Assembly: GCA_001179505.1 (NCBI GenBank)
Contig: CDMY01000252.1
Coordinates: 17,820-81,819 of the forward strand
Source: Vitrella brassicaformis
Lineage: Eukaryota > Sar > Vitrellaceae
Direction of reading: 5' to 3'
DNA: 64,000 nucleotides
Shown here: in pieces, positions 34,175 through 46,497 of the stretch
Layout of the letters: every line of letters starts with the position of its first letter
Position numbering within the stretch: position 1 is the stretch's first letter
Notes under the pieces: model-generated
Told to the model about the DNA's origin: nothing
Seen by the model: only the letters and a program-made list of their open reading frames with translations
Databases searched by the model: none
Program-made: the position numbers and the translations under genes

Positions 34175-35184
34175 CTATCGGGTTGAATGGATGGAGCCCA
34201 CACGCCACTGATTCTGACCCACATGCACCACAACACACACACGCATACAAATCAGACATATAGACACACATACACGTCTTGACTTACCTCCCGAGCGGCA
34301 TCTGAACAGCGACAGAGGGCCACGAGTCGGACCTGGAGCGTACCCATGGCATCCGCCGCGTACGTCGCCTCCTGCTGCTTCAAACCGATCGCCACCTGCA
34401 CGCCGTAACGCCAAACCACACACACATACCCACGGTAAATGGACGGTGGTGCTGGTGTGCTGGGAGGGCTCCTGGGGCGTGTGCTGGGGGGTCGTGGGGG
34501 TGGTGTCGCCGCCGCTGGTGGGGTTGGCCTCGATGAAGGCGTCGATGGCGGCGTCGACAGCCACGCCTCCCACCTTGACCTCCGCCAGCAACAGCTTAGC
34601 CGCCTGGGCCTGCTGCATCATCTTCTCCTCCTCCTGCGCCCTCACGAACTCCCGGAGCTCCTCCCGCCATTTCTCCGCAATCGCGGCCTTCTGGGCCTTG
34701 AGCTTCTCGTGCAGCTCGTGGCACGTGGCCCGACGCGCCTTGCGCTCCTCGGCTAGCTGCAAGCCAAATAGACACCCAGGGAGAAAAAGCACACACATAG
34801 ATCTTTCAATTGCGCATGCATCCCCGCTCTCAGTGGCATCTGTACCGGGTGTGGGCGTCCTAGGCATCCCTTGGCCCCCTCCTCCCACTTGTGCACCCTC
34901 TCGAGCAGGTCGCGGGCCTCCTTCAACGCTACGAACGCGCTGCCGTCCCCGCCCTTGTCGGGGTGCTTGTACTCGCCGGACTGCACACACAGCCAGCACA
35001 TTCAGCCAGCCACCAGCTCTCACGCCAGCCCTCATTGCACATCCGGACTTACCAGCGCCTTCTTCCTGTATGCCTTCTTGGCCTCCTCAAACTCCGTGAA
35101 CCAGGCGACACCCAGCTTTTCGCTAGCGGCCTGGGCGCCACTGAGGTCTCCTGGCTCGAGCTGAGGGTTGCTGCAGTTTGCCAT
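34175..35184 (-). CDS. J-domain (DnaJ/Hsp40) protein, copy B
   Basis: Five exons, all phase 0: 35184-35053, 34980-34846, 34756-34430, 34395-34288 and 34213-34175, about 248 residues. The J domain is formed by EEAKKAYRKKAL joined to SGEYKHPDKGGDGSAFVALK, with the invariant HPD needed to stimulate Hsp70 ATPase. A charged helical region follows (KARRATCHELHEKLKAQKAA to EEEKMMQQAQAAKLL), then a Thr/Pro-rich stretch. There is no signal peptide, zinc finger or DnaJ C-terminal domain, so this is a class III/C J-protein, probably cytosolic. The last two short exons are the least certain. Confidence 0.75.
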
Positions 35185-35644
35185 GATGTTTTGCGACAAA
35201 GAGAGGGGACGCCCAGCCTCTCCCCGCCTCCCATCACTCACCCGCCCGCACTAGCTGATCCCGAAGCTGCAAGAGCCGCAGCGATGGGGTAGCGGACAGA
35301 GGCTCTTCAGGCAGCAGCGAATGGATGAAGGAATGGTGCAGCGGTGAATTGCTGTTGAAATACACCGTGCCGGTGAAAAAGAAAGCAAGTAAGAAACGTC
35401 TCCGTCTCTCGAAAGAAAGAAACTCCCGACGTTAATTCTCGCCGGAGAATTGCGAACCTTTTGGTGCGAGCTTATATTCGACAGTGTCTTGTTGTCGGGC
35501 TTCCGGCGTTTCCAAGGCTGCACAGGAGATCCGGACATCCCCACAGCCCCCCTGTGTGGTTCGGTGCTGAGATCTCGGCGCTTCACTCATCCACGGGGAA
35601 ACTGCCTGTTGTGTCCCCCTTGGCTTGTGCTCCTCTGCTGCGCC

Positions 35645-38053
35645 ATGTTTGCCCGCTTGACGCTGTCAATGGGTCTCGTCGTGGCCAACGCCATCAGTGA
35701 GATCGGCTTACGAGCTCCACAGGCAGCCGCATTCGATGAAACTGAAGCGTCGATGCGTGGCATCAGGTTGCAGCCGGCCCTTATTCAGCAGCCTTCGGTG
35801 CTGACGGTGGATGGCCCGTCGCGACGCCGGGACGTGGCTGCCTATAGGCAGCCTGGCAACATAGCCCTGATGATATTAATGGCTGCTGGCGACGCCGGGG
35901 TCAGTGAGGGAGAGCGCATCGGCGAATATGAAGTCAAGGCGGTGCTTGGGAGAGGACCACTGGGTTAGCGTATGAAGCACGTGTCAGAGGGGTAACACTG
36001 TCGCCTGTCGTATTCGTCGGTGTGCTCAGACATCACTTACAAGGCCAAGGTATCAGCCGACCACCCAACCATACCTGGGCAAACGTAGGATGGGCACGTC
36101 ACCGCAGCATGACAGATGTGGCCGCAATTCTTCTCTCCCTATCTCTTCCTCTTTAGTGTGGCTGTCAAGTGCGTGTCGCTGCCCAACATGCCAAGCTGGG
36201 AGGCCGTGGGTCTGATAGAGAGGGAGGCGGGGGTTCTGCTGAACCTTAGTCAACCCGGCATCCCGGCATACGTCGCCTCTTTCCAGCAAGATAACACCAC
36301 ATTCTGCCTGGCACAGAAACTGGCGAAAGGACAGACATTGGAGGTCGTTTCCTAAACACACTCGACGGCAGACCGAATTGGACGATAATCCGGTTTTCTG
36401 TATGTGTGTGTGTTGACTGATACAGGAGCTGATGGCAAATGGAACACGTTTGGACGACTCGACCATCTACACGATTGCCGTCCGTTTGCTGGAGGTGCTG
36501 CGGTACATCCACACCCAAGAGCCCCCGATCATCCACAGAGACATCAAGCCAGCCAACATAGTGGTCGACCAGCTGGCAGGTGATGGCTTGAATGTTTCGC
36601 TGGTGGACTTCGGGGGCGTCACGTCGGCCGTGGCGTCACAGTAGTTCGGCAACACTTTCGTCAGCACCCCCGGATACACGGCCCCTGAACAGGTAGGCAT
36701 GTTGACACGACAGGCAGGACAGAGAGAGCGGTCGGTTCTCATGGAATCATTTGTGCGTGTATGCAGTTCAGTGGGGTATCGTCAGTACAGACGGACCTTT
36801 ACTCAGTCGGCGCCACGCTGCTGCTCCTCATCACAGGCGGCCGAGAGCCATCAGCCTTCCCTACGCGAAGATTGCGGGTGGACTTTGCGTCATCCCTACC
36901 GGATCAGTGGACGCCGTTCATGAGTTCGCTAGTGGCAGTCACCAAGCGTCTGATACAACCGGCGCCAGAGGACCGATACGCATCGGCAGAGGAGGCTTTG
37001 AATGACCTGCAGACCCGTTTGAATGAGGCGAACCAGAGACTCAAGGCAGCCACGGAAGCCCAACACGAGACGCAGAAAAGGGTGGATTCACTTCACACGA
37101 GAGTAGAGTTTCCCCTGCTGGTTGGCTGCAGGTACACACGCGTGTCTGGCTCGCGCGTGTGTGTGTGGCTTATGCAGATAGTGAAGAATGTGGGCGTCTA
37201 TGCTCCTGTGACCGGCTCTCGGGTGGGTATCTCGATGGATGAAGAGGGGCTCCTGAAAATCCGCGTACCACCTTCGCTACTCGGCTTCCGATACTACCTC
37301 CTCGACGTGAGTATGTGTGCATGAGCTCTCATCCCTCCGTTCGGTTGTTTGCCCGTCGCTTTCCCTGTATGTGTAGACCTTCTTTGGATTATGTGTCGGA
37401 GCCGCAGCCCTAAAACTGACCACCTACTGGGCAGTAAGTCGGCTGACTGACTGCGGTAGGTATACAAATGTCTCTGCCTGTGTGTGGTCCGCCATGTCAG
37501 AGCAACTGGGAGACGCTCGACAACGGCCGTTGGGTGCTTCCTCTGCTGTTCATTCCGGCGTGGGCGGTCGGCCTGAGGTATCTCCGCTACCCGCTGCGTG
37601 CTGTGGCGGAGAGGACCAATCTGCTGATCGGCCCTTACACCACGGACATACGCACCTACTTGTTCGGTGTGCGGCGGAGCCGCGTTGTCGGCTCGACGGC
37701 AGGTATGTGTGAGAGAGAAAGGCAAGAAAAGGGGATGCTTCAGTGCGCGTGAATGATGGATGGTGGATGGGTGCAGACCTGTACGAGCCGAAGATTGAGA
37801 CGCTTGAGACAGTTTGGGCTCGACCGTACGACCCCAATCCAGAGGCTCTCAAGCTGCAGCAGGGCATTGTGTAAGTAAGTGCACACACAGATGAATAGCC
37901 AGGCTGCCTGTGATCCATCCATTGATTGATGTTATATGTGTATATGGCAGGAACCATCTGCTGGCTCTGGGGTTGACAGACACGGAGCGGCAGCTCATCA
38001 AAGCTCAGATCAATCTGTACCTCAAGGAGTTCAACAAGAGCCGGAACAACTAG
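35645..38053 (+). CDS. Membrane Ser/Thr protein kinase with in-frame TAG
   Basis: Ten exons: 35645-35963, 36030-36084, 36157-36343, 36426-36692, 36767-37102, 37178-37306, 37377-37433, 37501-37702, 37777-37870 and 37951-38053. A hydrophobic N-terminus is followed by a kinase domain with P-loop (VLGRGPLGDITYKAK), lysine strand (TVAVKCVSLP), catalytic loop IIHRDIKPANIVV, SLVDFGG and TPGYTAPEQ. A coiled segment, two membrane helices (FFGLCVGAAALKLTTYW and WVLPLLFIPAWAVGL) and a conserved soluble tail follow. Exon 4 contains TAG at 36642-36644 in frame, between DFGG and TPGY, with clear kinase sequence on both sides. It is either a pseudogene, an error, or read through. Without readthrough the kinase would end in the activation segment. 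Confidence 0.75.
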
Positions 38054-39801
38054 ATACTTACTGTGGTTGTATGTAGGCAGACAGGCCATGCAACGTGCGT
38101 CTCTCTCGCTGTTTTGTTCGGCTGCTGTTGGGCGCGATGCGCCTTGATAACCTTAAGCCTGGGGTTCATGCTCGATATGTGTAACATTAACGTGGACAGA
38201 GTGTCCGTGCAGACATATGTACGAACGAACACGCATTGTCCATCAATCAGACTCACATGAGTATCGACAGATGCACGGCTCCCCCATGCAGTCAGTCCAT
38301 CCACGCAAACACAACATATATGGCACTCAGCACACCACACGCACTATACACTCAAGCGTCCCGACTTTGCCTGTCTCCCTCCGTACCCCAGCCGGCCCGG
38401 CCGCCTCCCTTCGTCTTCTCATCCGAGCTGCGGCGTGGTCCACCCTCCCACCCTCCGTCTGTGTGTGTTGTGTGTGTTCCTTTCTCACTTACCTTCTCTC
38501 GCAGTGCATCTCGGTGTGTTTGCTCCCTTGTGACGGCTGCGTACGTGTATTCCACGCACGTGACCGGGGGCTCACGCCTCTCCGCAGAGCAGAGAGCGCC
38601 ACAAGGGCTGCTGTGGTCCCTCGCCTTCTATGCCATCACGCCTCTCGTTCCTACCTCCACACACACGTACACACACACACACACACACAGGTGTCAGTTG
38701 GCCTTCCCCAGCGTGTCAAGCGATTCGGACTCACTCAACTTACCGAGGTATGCACCGTTGCAGCCCGACGACTCGTTGCCGACCCGTCGGACGACTGGGT
38801 GGGCTATGCCCAGCCGCTCCACCCGCCGGAAGGTAATATGCAGACAGCCCTGTACAGAGCCGTCCGCAGAAAGCGCACACCCTGAAGGATTGCACACTCC
38901 TCCCTGACGAGTGTGCTGCCCTGTTCTGGCGGACCCTCCGCCTCCTCTGCCCCCGCCGAGCTGGTGGCTGTCAGTTGGGTGCGCTCTCGGCTCGTGCACC
39001 TGAGTGCACCTGCATGCAAGACCCACATCAGAACAGCTCGAGATGGATGGAATTGATGGAGGGAGGGAGGGTGGGCCACGCCGCGGCTCAGACGGTATGA
39101 TGAGGGAAGGGGGCAGGCCGGGGGACGGAGAGGGCGTTGGAGCCGACTCGGACACACAAACAATAGCCAAAGACAACACAATTGGGCGAGAACCGTCCGG
39201 TGTTTTGTGTCCATCGGGTGTATGCGTGTTGCGTGTGTGCGGGCGTTGACCTTTCTCGCCAATATGGCATTCTCGTCAGCGTCCTTTAGGGAGCACGGTG
39301 ACCACCAGCAAGGCCGGGCGGCTGCTCTCGAGGCCGCAGCAAGCCGCCCAGCGAGCGCATCTATGGCAGATCTGCAGCCGCACAGCACATCCACAAGATC
39401 AACCATCCCATTTCCCCGGCAGGTCTTCCACTGCCGCTACCTGCGTACCTTGCCCATCAAGATCTTGTCGGTGAGGACAGATCTCCCCGATGTCTCCCTC
39501 GCGAAGGGCGGCCCATCATGATCCATGACGATGGTCAGGCAAAGAGGAAAACAGAGGAAAAGGAGCGACCCGGAACAGAGGTGCTCAGATGGAATTTACA
39601 GAGTGTCGGCACCCCCAAGGGTGTTTCTCGCATACGGTAAGCTGGAGAGGTGCCGTTGCACTGTAATCAGTGAGAGGCACCGTCTGAGGCGACGGCGGGA
39701 GCTGCAAAGCCTTCTCAGATCAGCAGACGGGCCCCAAGAAGGAGGGGGAGCTCCAGCGGAAAGGCTGAAGAGGATCTGGCTGTATCTGGCTGCGCACCGT
39801 C
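38054..39801. other. Intergenic with inverted GC-rich arms
   Basis: No gene could be assembled. An exon-like stretch at 38693-38832 (VSVGLPQRVKRFGLTQLTE) and one at 39421-39468 (VFHCRYLRTLPIKILS) have splice-like borders but no consistent partners. Segments near 38360-38470 and 39050-39160 resemble each other in inverted orientation. Confidence 0.45.
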
Positions 39802-41610
39802 ATGCCGGCCAATGAGGAAGGTCAGCGGTGGATGGATGGATGGATGCACCATTGCAATTACCACGCTGTCTGTGTCTGAACGAATGGATGGATGGATACA
39901 GAGGAGCATGACAAGACCTACCAGGTCGACCACCAGCACACCTACTACCACTACTACCCTGACCCCAGAGACCACACAATGGTCATACTCGATTATGACA
40001 ACACGTAAGATACGCACTGCGGATGTACTGTACCCGCATCGTGGACATGACGCTTTCTGTTCCATGCGTTGTGGTCTGCTCAGATTGTTTCCGACGTCTG
40101 TATGGCGTAGTGACGCCTTCCGCCGGCTGCTCGACCCCCAAAAGGCCGCACTTCTCGTCGCGAGCGGTGCATCGGCCTACCGGTTGGTGGCACACTGTGC
40201 GGCGTGGTCGCGGGTGGTGATCGTGTCCAATGGGAAACGGTTGTGGTAGGCACACCATCCACTCGCACAGATCTACACCAATTGCCAATTCCTCTGGTTG
40301 TGCGTGTGTGTCTGCGCGTGTGTGTGTGTCAGGCTGAACACGTCGCTCAAGCTGCCGGGGTACGAGCGCCTGCGGGCCCTCCTGCAGGACAACGAGATCC
40401 CCGTCCTCTCTGCGAAGGAACACGCCAAACTCTGTGGCCTGGATGACCAGGAGGCGTGTGTGTGGAAGGTCAGAGAGACATGGCTGGCAGAGACACCAGA
40501 AAGAAGGAGGCGGAGGGAGGGAGGGAGGCGAGAAAAGTTTGTGTGTGTATGTGTGTGTGCGTGTGTGTGTCTCATCCGTTGGATCAGCGTTTGTGCTGCG
40601 CGGAGTTGCTGGCATACTATCACGAGAGAGGCATTATGCCGCTGCGCGTCGTGTCAATCGGGGACAAGGAACTAGATCTGAGCGCTATCGAGGCAAACAG
40701 AAGGTGCAGCACACGCACATTTACATGGCCGGATGAGTTGTGTGTGGTGCATCCAGGTATCTCGAGGAGGGCACGCTGCTTAAGATCAAACTGGTGGAGG
40801 GGCCCACTGTGGACGAGCTCATCAAGGTCCGTGGGTCAGAGAGACACATGCGCTCATGTCGTGTGCGCTCTTGACGTACATGTGTGTGTGTGTGTGTGTG
40901 TGTGTCAGGAGCACGAGTTGCTGAGCACCCATCTGCTGAGCCTTCTGGCCCACTCACACATGGAAAACTATGAGGTGGTAGGTCTGTCAGGACATGATGG
41001 ATATGATGCATGCCATCAGTCCATTAATCCCATCCATTGTGTGCCTCACCTCACATGCAGGTGTACCATGACACCGATGGCGACGATGACGAGGGCGAAC
41101 AAGAGGAGCTCTCCCTCAGCCCCATCGACCACCCAGAAGTAGATGACCCCCAGACATAGTGAGGAAAACAGCACCCATCCACCCTCACACAGAGAGAGAG
41201 AGAGAGAGAGAGAGAAACCAGAAAGAGAGAGACACCATCCAGCCATCCACCGACCCACGTGGATGTGTGTGTGCAGCTTCTCGTCCTTCGACCTGGACGG
41301 CACCACCGTGTGCCGCCCCAGCTAGCGCCCGGACCACACCATCGCACGGATCAACATCTGGGACATGGATGACGAAGATGACGAGGACCAAACCGACCCT
41401 GACGAGGCCGACCAGGAGGACCAGGATGAAGATGGGGAAGACGGCGATGGCCATGAGGGGGCCAAGCGCAAGTGGGCCGGCGACGGTGTGTGCGACGCGG
41501 CGGCCAAGCGTCACTGCTGCAGTGACCAGGAGCAGCTGGCAGAGCGGGACGAGAGTGAGGGTGAGGACCAGGAATGCGAGGAAGAGGCAGAGGAAGAGGA
41601 CGACGAGTGA
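39802..41610 (+). CDS. HAD-superfamily hydrolase-like protein
   Basis: Exons 39802-39820, 39902-40004, 40084-40245, 40333-40468, 40588-40703, 40757-40826, 40909-40977 and from 41061. HAD motif I is formed across a splice (MVILDYDNT joined to LFPTSVW), with the nucleophile Asp and the +2 Asp. Motif II is RVVIVSNGKRLW and a later acidic motif is VVSIGDKELDLS. Family members are Mg-dependent phosphatases. The C-terminal end is ambiguous: exon 8 meets TAG at 41157, but a strong donor (GTGAGG at 41159) and acceptor before 41277 lead to FSSFDLDGTTVCRPS, a TAG at 41323, and then a very acidic same-frame tail to 41610. An alternative donor at GTAGAT could skip both stops. Confidence 0.7.
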
Positions 41611-41992
41611 TGGCCGCCTTCGGTCTGTGCACAGTGCGTGCCATCACGATTGGATGGGTGGGTGTCTGGGTGTGCCAACTGCCAATGCTCTCGTGGATGG
41701 ATGGAAGGATGCGTTCAATGGTGTTTGAGGGAGGGTGAGCTGCATGGAGGTGTATAGTGGACGTGAGACACTCACTCACGGACGAGATGAATGACATACT
41801 GACATGCCAAGTGAGTCACTCGAGGATACGATGGATGCCGACGCGCAGACAGACTGACACACAGACAGACGCTAGCTACTCACATCACACACGCACCGCA
41901 CACCCACTAATTAGCCACTCTGATCTGTACAGACAGGATCGTGACAGACATGAGCATCTGACCTGCCTCCCTCCCTCCCTAGGTCGGTCACA
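41611..41992. other. Intergenic between convergent genes
   Basis: 3' flanks of the HAD-like and CHID1-like genes. GATG and CA repeats only. Confidence 0.5.
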
Positions 41993-44235
41993 TCACAGCA
42001 GGTCCCAGAAGTAGTCGTGTCCCTGCCCAAGCTCCCATATCGACACACCCACACCCACGCGACGCGCCAATTCCAGCCGCTCCTCCAAGAACTGCACACA
42101 TACATTCAAACACACAGATGCAGCACCCACCATGCAGCCCAAGGCGTGTTGTCCATAGCGTGTTTGGCAGGTCACCCACCTTCAGTGTGGGAAAGTAGAT
42201 GCGCACAGTGCCGTCAGACACCTGCAATGAATGCAATACACCAGGAGAGCCATTAAGGCGATTGATTGTGTTTGTTGTCTCTGTCAGTGGAGTGGCTGGT
42301 CTGACCTGGACGTCGGCATGGTGTTCCTTCGCCTGGTCGTCCCAGTGCAGCGTGGCCGGGGCTGACTTGAGCAAAGTCACGATCTCCTGCCCCAAGATGG
42401 ACGACGCAACTGCACCGAACCGACACACACAGAAGTGCATCGATCTCATGTGTGTTTGGGCGAGTGTGTATGCATACCTGCTTTTCGGCTCTCTGAAAGA
42501 TCCCAGGTCCGACCGTAGAACGGCAGGCCCTTCAAGCCCAACACATACACACACACACACCCCACAGGACAGACAGCATAAACGAGTAGATGATCGTGCC
42601 CCGCTGTCTAGGGTGGTCACCATGAGCAGCTGTGATGCTGCATTGGGTGGAGTAGAGGGGTCCTTCGGCGTCAGCAAGCCACTCACAATGCGCTCCAGCC
42701 ACTGCAGTGACCACACACAGAACCACGATCGACCGATGCATTGAGTCGCACATAACATACATGTGGGTGAAGGCTCACACCTGGATTGGAGCACTCGGTC
42801 CCGGCCTGATGTCGGCACACACACACAGAGAGAGATATGGTCGCTCTGTTGCGTATCGGCGCGGATGCAGTGAGTGGCGGTCTAATCTAACTTACGTTCG
42901 TCCGAGTGTGTGGTCGTATGTCATGAGGACGAAGCGGTGGATGGACGAGGAAAGGTCCCGCATGTCATCGAACGTGAAGGGCACACGCAGGTCGACGTCA
43001 TCCAGCCGATTGAAGGGCTGCACCAGGGGAGAGAGAGAGATGACAAGAGGGAGGCAAGCAAGGATGGGCAGAGAGTCCAGTCTGCTCACTGCACCTACTT
43101 ACCGGTAGAACGAACATTGCGATGAGCCCCTGGTGCTGCAGACCCTCACCCACACTCTGCAAGCACAACACAACACGACAAATGTGCTCTGCGGCGTGGT
43201 CTGTCTGTCGAGGATTCATTAGCTGCTGTGTACCTTCAGCCACGATTTGGCCGTCTGTTTGACGCCCTCTACCATGAGGATGATGCCCTCGATCACCACA
43301 CCGTGAAAGCCCCGATCACTGAACACACACACATCCACACGCACGAGGGAAGAGGTGCTGTGTGTGGGATGTTCCCCGGCCCCCCTCACTGACTGACCTG
43401 CACAGCTGTGACACAAAGTCTACGAACACCTGTGGCTGCGTCAGGAATGATTCCAGCTTGCTGCTGTTGCGAAAGTCCTCCACCGCTGCACACACACACA
43501 CAGGGGAGGGATGTGAGTGCATACGCGATCAATGTGCAGTGGCCGTGTCTTTTGTCTGCGTACGTACCGATTCGTGGCACTACCAATGTGCGAGTGTTGC
43601 TGTCGGTTGGCTCGCTGATGACCTCCACCCAATCGCTGTCTATCACGTCAAGACCCGCAAACTGCACACACAACGACCGAAACACAGCAACACCCACCAT
43701 GATGCAAGTACGTACGCTACTGCGACAGACGGACAGACAGACAGACCTGGAAGTCGCCTGACACCTGCTGTCCCTCCCCTGTCCCCTCCCCCCTCTCAAT
43801 CACACGCAGCCAGACAGGCGACACATACGTCAGCTTCCTACACACACCAAACAGACAGACCGGTACGCAGAGGGCATTCTCTGCTCTGAGCAGTGAGTAC
43901 ACCCATTTGGCCGACCTGCGAAAGTAGTAGCTGGTCTTGAAGCCGCCTTCGTTCCAGGGCGTGACAAAGCCAAGCACCTCATTGGCAAAGTTGACCCTCG
44001 ACGCATTGCAGAAGAGCTTGTGCTGCGCGATGACGTCCTCCGCGCTGATGCCGCTCTTGATCAAGCCCAGCTCGGCAGCACACTTCTCTCTCACCCGCTT
44101 CTTGCCTGCAGCCGAGGGCGAAATGCACAGCCCCACGACGATAAGCAACAGATATAGTGAGAGGACGGCAGACGGCCGACGCTGCCGCGATGCTGCTGGT
44201 GCTGAAAATGAAGAGTGCGTCGGCATCCCCTTCAT
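41993..44235 (-). CDS. Chitinase domain-containing protein 1 (CHID1)-like GH18 protein
   Basis: Thirteen exons: 44235-43916, 43837-43747, 43661-43568, 43485-43398, 43318-43234, 43156-43103, 43017-42896, 42805-42781, 42701-42621, 42529-42478, 42409-42306, 42221-42180 and 42091-41993. An N-terminal signal/anchor ([20 protein letters not shown]) precedes a GH18 barrel of CHID1/SI-CLP type: [82 protein letters not shown] and [24 protein letters not shown]1 proteins bind saccharides in the secretory or lysosomal pathway. The classical DxxDxDxE chitinase motif is not conserved, so activity is doubtful. Confidence 0.9.
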
Positions 44236-45803
44236 GGCCGCCGGGCCTCTGCATAGATCTGCGGATGGGCAGCGAGCAATTGAAGCATATGATCAATGGA
44301 ACGCCCTGGGGCTGTGCAGGGCCGTCTGTCGTGCTGGAAACAGTCCTCTTCTCTGCGCAGCAGATTCGACGCCCTAAGCTCGCAACCGAAGGAGGAGCCG
44401 AAGGAGGAAGAGGGGCTGCAGAGGTACACACGACGATAAGCAGACTCACAGATCGCCATTGATAACTGATTGATTCATTATTCGATGCATCTCCTACGTG
44501 GTGCATTCCAAAGCACCGCCTGTCTGACGTCTGACACGCCATGGGAGGTCAGCAGCACAGCACAGCACGTGCACATCCACGGTGCAACCAATGCTTGCTG
44601 TTGCTGTGTGTGTCTGTCTTCTGGTCAGGAAAACTGTAGGGTGCTCGAGTCGCTCCGCCTCCATCCCCCCGTGGCTGCCTGTGCATTCCTCTCGATGCCA
44701 TCGTTGCCACTCGCGAGCTCAGCGACATCTCTGCAACGGCACACTCACAAAGGAGCGGGCGCAAGAGCTGAGGTCGAATCGCCATGTGACAGCCCATCCC
44801 CGTTCCACCGGACGGCTGACAGAGATAGCATCAATCGGATAGCCAACGACTGCCTCCCTGCGGCCTGTTGAAACATGACCATCGAGGGGCTGTCAGTGTC
44901 GAGGGGCGAGGAGGAGCGACTCCATAGTGCCAATCGAGACCGATCTTTCTGCTGCGCTTGGTTTGAGGTGCTGAGTGTGTGTCATTTACGAGTCTGTCAC
45001 TTCGGTTATGAGCTTTTTAGTTGGTCCCTGCACACTGAGCTCGTGAGTGAGACGCGATGTGCGTGCTGCGACATCCTTGCATCTGTTTAATCGTCCTTGA
45101 GGGATCGTGTTGAGTGTCTGCAGTGAGGTGTGGGCACTCGACACACAAACACAACACGTACGTAGACGCCACCATTCTGCTGACCACGACAGCGAAGAAC
45201 AGGCACACACACACACACACACACAAACAAACACGCACATTCCGCACAGGAAGGAAAGCCTTGTCGATACGCGGCACATCACACGTATGGCTTTTGTGTG
45301 TGCGTGTGTGGTGCCGCCATGCATCAATGCAGTGCATGTGGTGGTCTGTGTGGTGGTCTCTTGGTTACGTGTCAGTGACTTGAACCCAAATAAGCATGAG
45401 TGCACAGTTGTTGAATGGACACTCCTATCTGCTAACCTTTCCCCCCATGGCGATTCAACAACTGTGCAGAATAGGAAGTGCCTAAGGAAAAACTTACTCA
45501 CGGCGAACTGACATAAAATCACGTCAGAACAGCACAGCCAGCTACTTTCACACATGCCATGAAGCTACTCTGTTTCTGGAAGGTAAGCATCGATCAGTAT
45601 AGTACATGCAGACGGCAGGAGGGACACGCAACACACAACACACAACACGCTGGCTATCCACACAATGCTATCCACATACACACGAACGAGGGACACACCT
45701 ACGTTCATGCACAGCGCTCATTCGCTCTCCGTCTACACGCTCCAAATGGCACAGTGATTCGCTCTACTCAAGCAGCCAAGAGCTCAGACAGACTCGTCAA
45801 TCG
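44236..45803. other. Intergenic with 16-bp hairpin
   Basis: No convincing exon. It contains a CA run near 45205 and a perfect 16-bp inverted repeat (45401-45416 with 45453-45468). From about 45540 it enters the duplicated block shared with 47770-48080. Confidence 0.5.
45401..45468. repeat. Perfect 16-bp inverted repeat
   Basis: tgcacagttgttgaat at 45401-45416 has an exact reverse complement at 45453-45468, with 36 bases between. Confidence 0.85.
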
Positions 45804-46497
45804 TCAGGAGGATCTCGTATCATCCTCTGGCTTGACGGCGCACTCTAGCCCAGCAAATGTCGAGGGCCGCGTCGATGGCTCTCGGTCCGGCTCGCTGACC
45901 GCCAGAGACATCGCAGTCACTGTGGCTGTGAGGGGCGGGAGTGCCGTGTGCATCGTCGCGGCAGACGGGATGGTGACCGAGGGGGGCTGTGCGGGCGACA
46001 CTGCCGTGCTGACGCGAACAGCGGGCATGCGGAGGTGCCTCTGTCTCTCGGCCTCTTCCACACTGCACCAGATGATGCAGCAGCCGAGAAAAAGGAGGGC
46101 GGGCAAACCCACTAAGAAGGACACTGCACGCACACGGCGCAGTGCCAGATGCACTCACTCTCACAGGTCGTGTCGCGTGCTTACCGGCAATCGTGTCTTC
46201 AGTCTTCTACGGCCTTCCCTTTGGCTTGTTGTCGGCATCACTCCCAGCGGAACCGTTGCTCTCTCTGCGGCGTCGTGTGCTCCTGCCGCCGCCAATAATA
46301 ATGAGAGCAGCAGAGAGGAATCGCTCAGCAACCGTTCCGGATGTTCTGGACGCTCCGCCAGAGAAACGTCTGCCACCGGATGCTCCCTTCAAGCTGCGCG
46401 GCGGTCCTTCTGCGTCGACGAGGGGCGTGATCTCCGACAACGGAAGCACACAGATGAGAAGCAGAGAGATCAGAAGATGGAATCCAGAAAGGCGCAT
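45804..46497 (-). CDS. Small type I membrane protein, tandem copy 1
   Basis: Three exons: 46497-46333, 46206-46185 and 46123-45804, 168 residues. A signal peptide (MRLSGFHLLISLLLICVLPL) is followed by a short ectodomain (LVDAEGPPRSLKGASGGRRF), a membrane helix (VSFLVGLPALLFLGCCIIWC) and a tail of about 80 residues (MPAVRVSTAVSPAQPPSVTI onward, then EPSTRPSTF). The intron model is supported by copy 2, which has the same first donor (TSGT then GTTGC) and nearly the same length. Family unknown. Confidence 0.65.

Noticed and set aside
35450-35644. N-terminal extension of the membrane kinase upstream of 35645
   Set aside because: The longer frame has no ATG before 35645; its apparent start is a TTG.
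36615-36644. A 27-nt mini-intron removing the kinase TAG
   Set aside because: Far shorter than any other intron in the window and it would delete plausible coding sequence after DFGG.
46207-46209. In-frame TAG in tandem membrane protein copy 1, first read as a stop codon in the reading frame
   Set aside because: It is the end of a normal 126-nt intron starting at the same donor as in copy 2; splicing there gives proteins of 168 and 167 residues.
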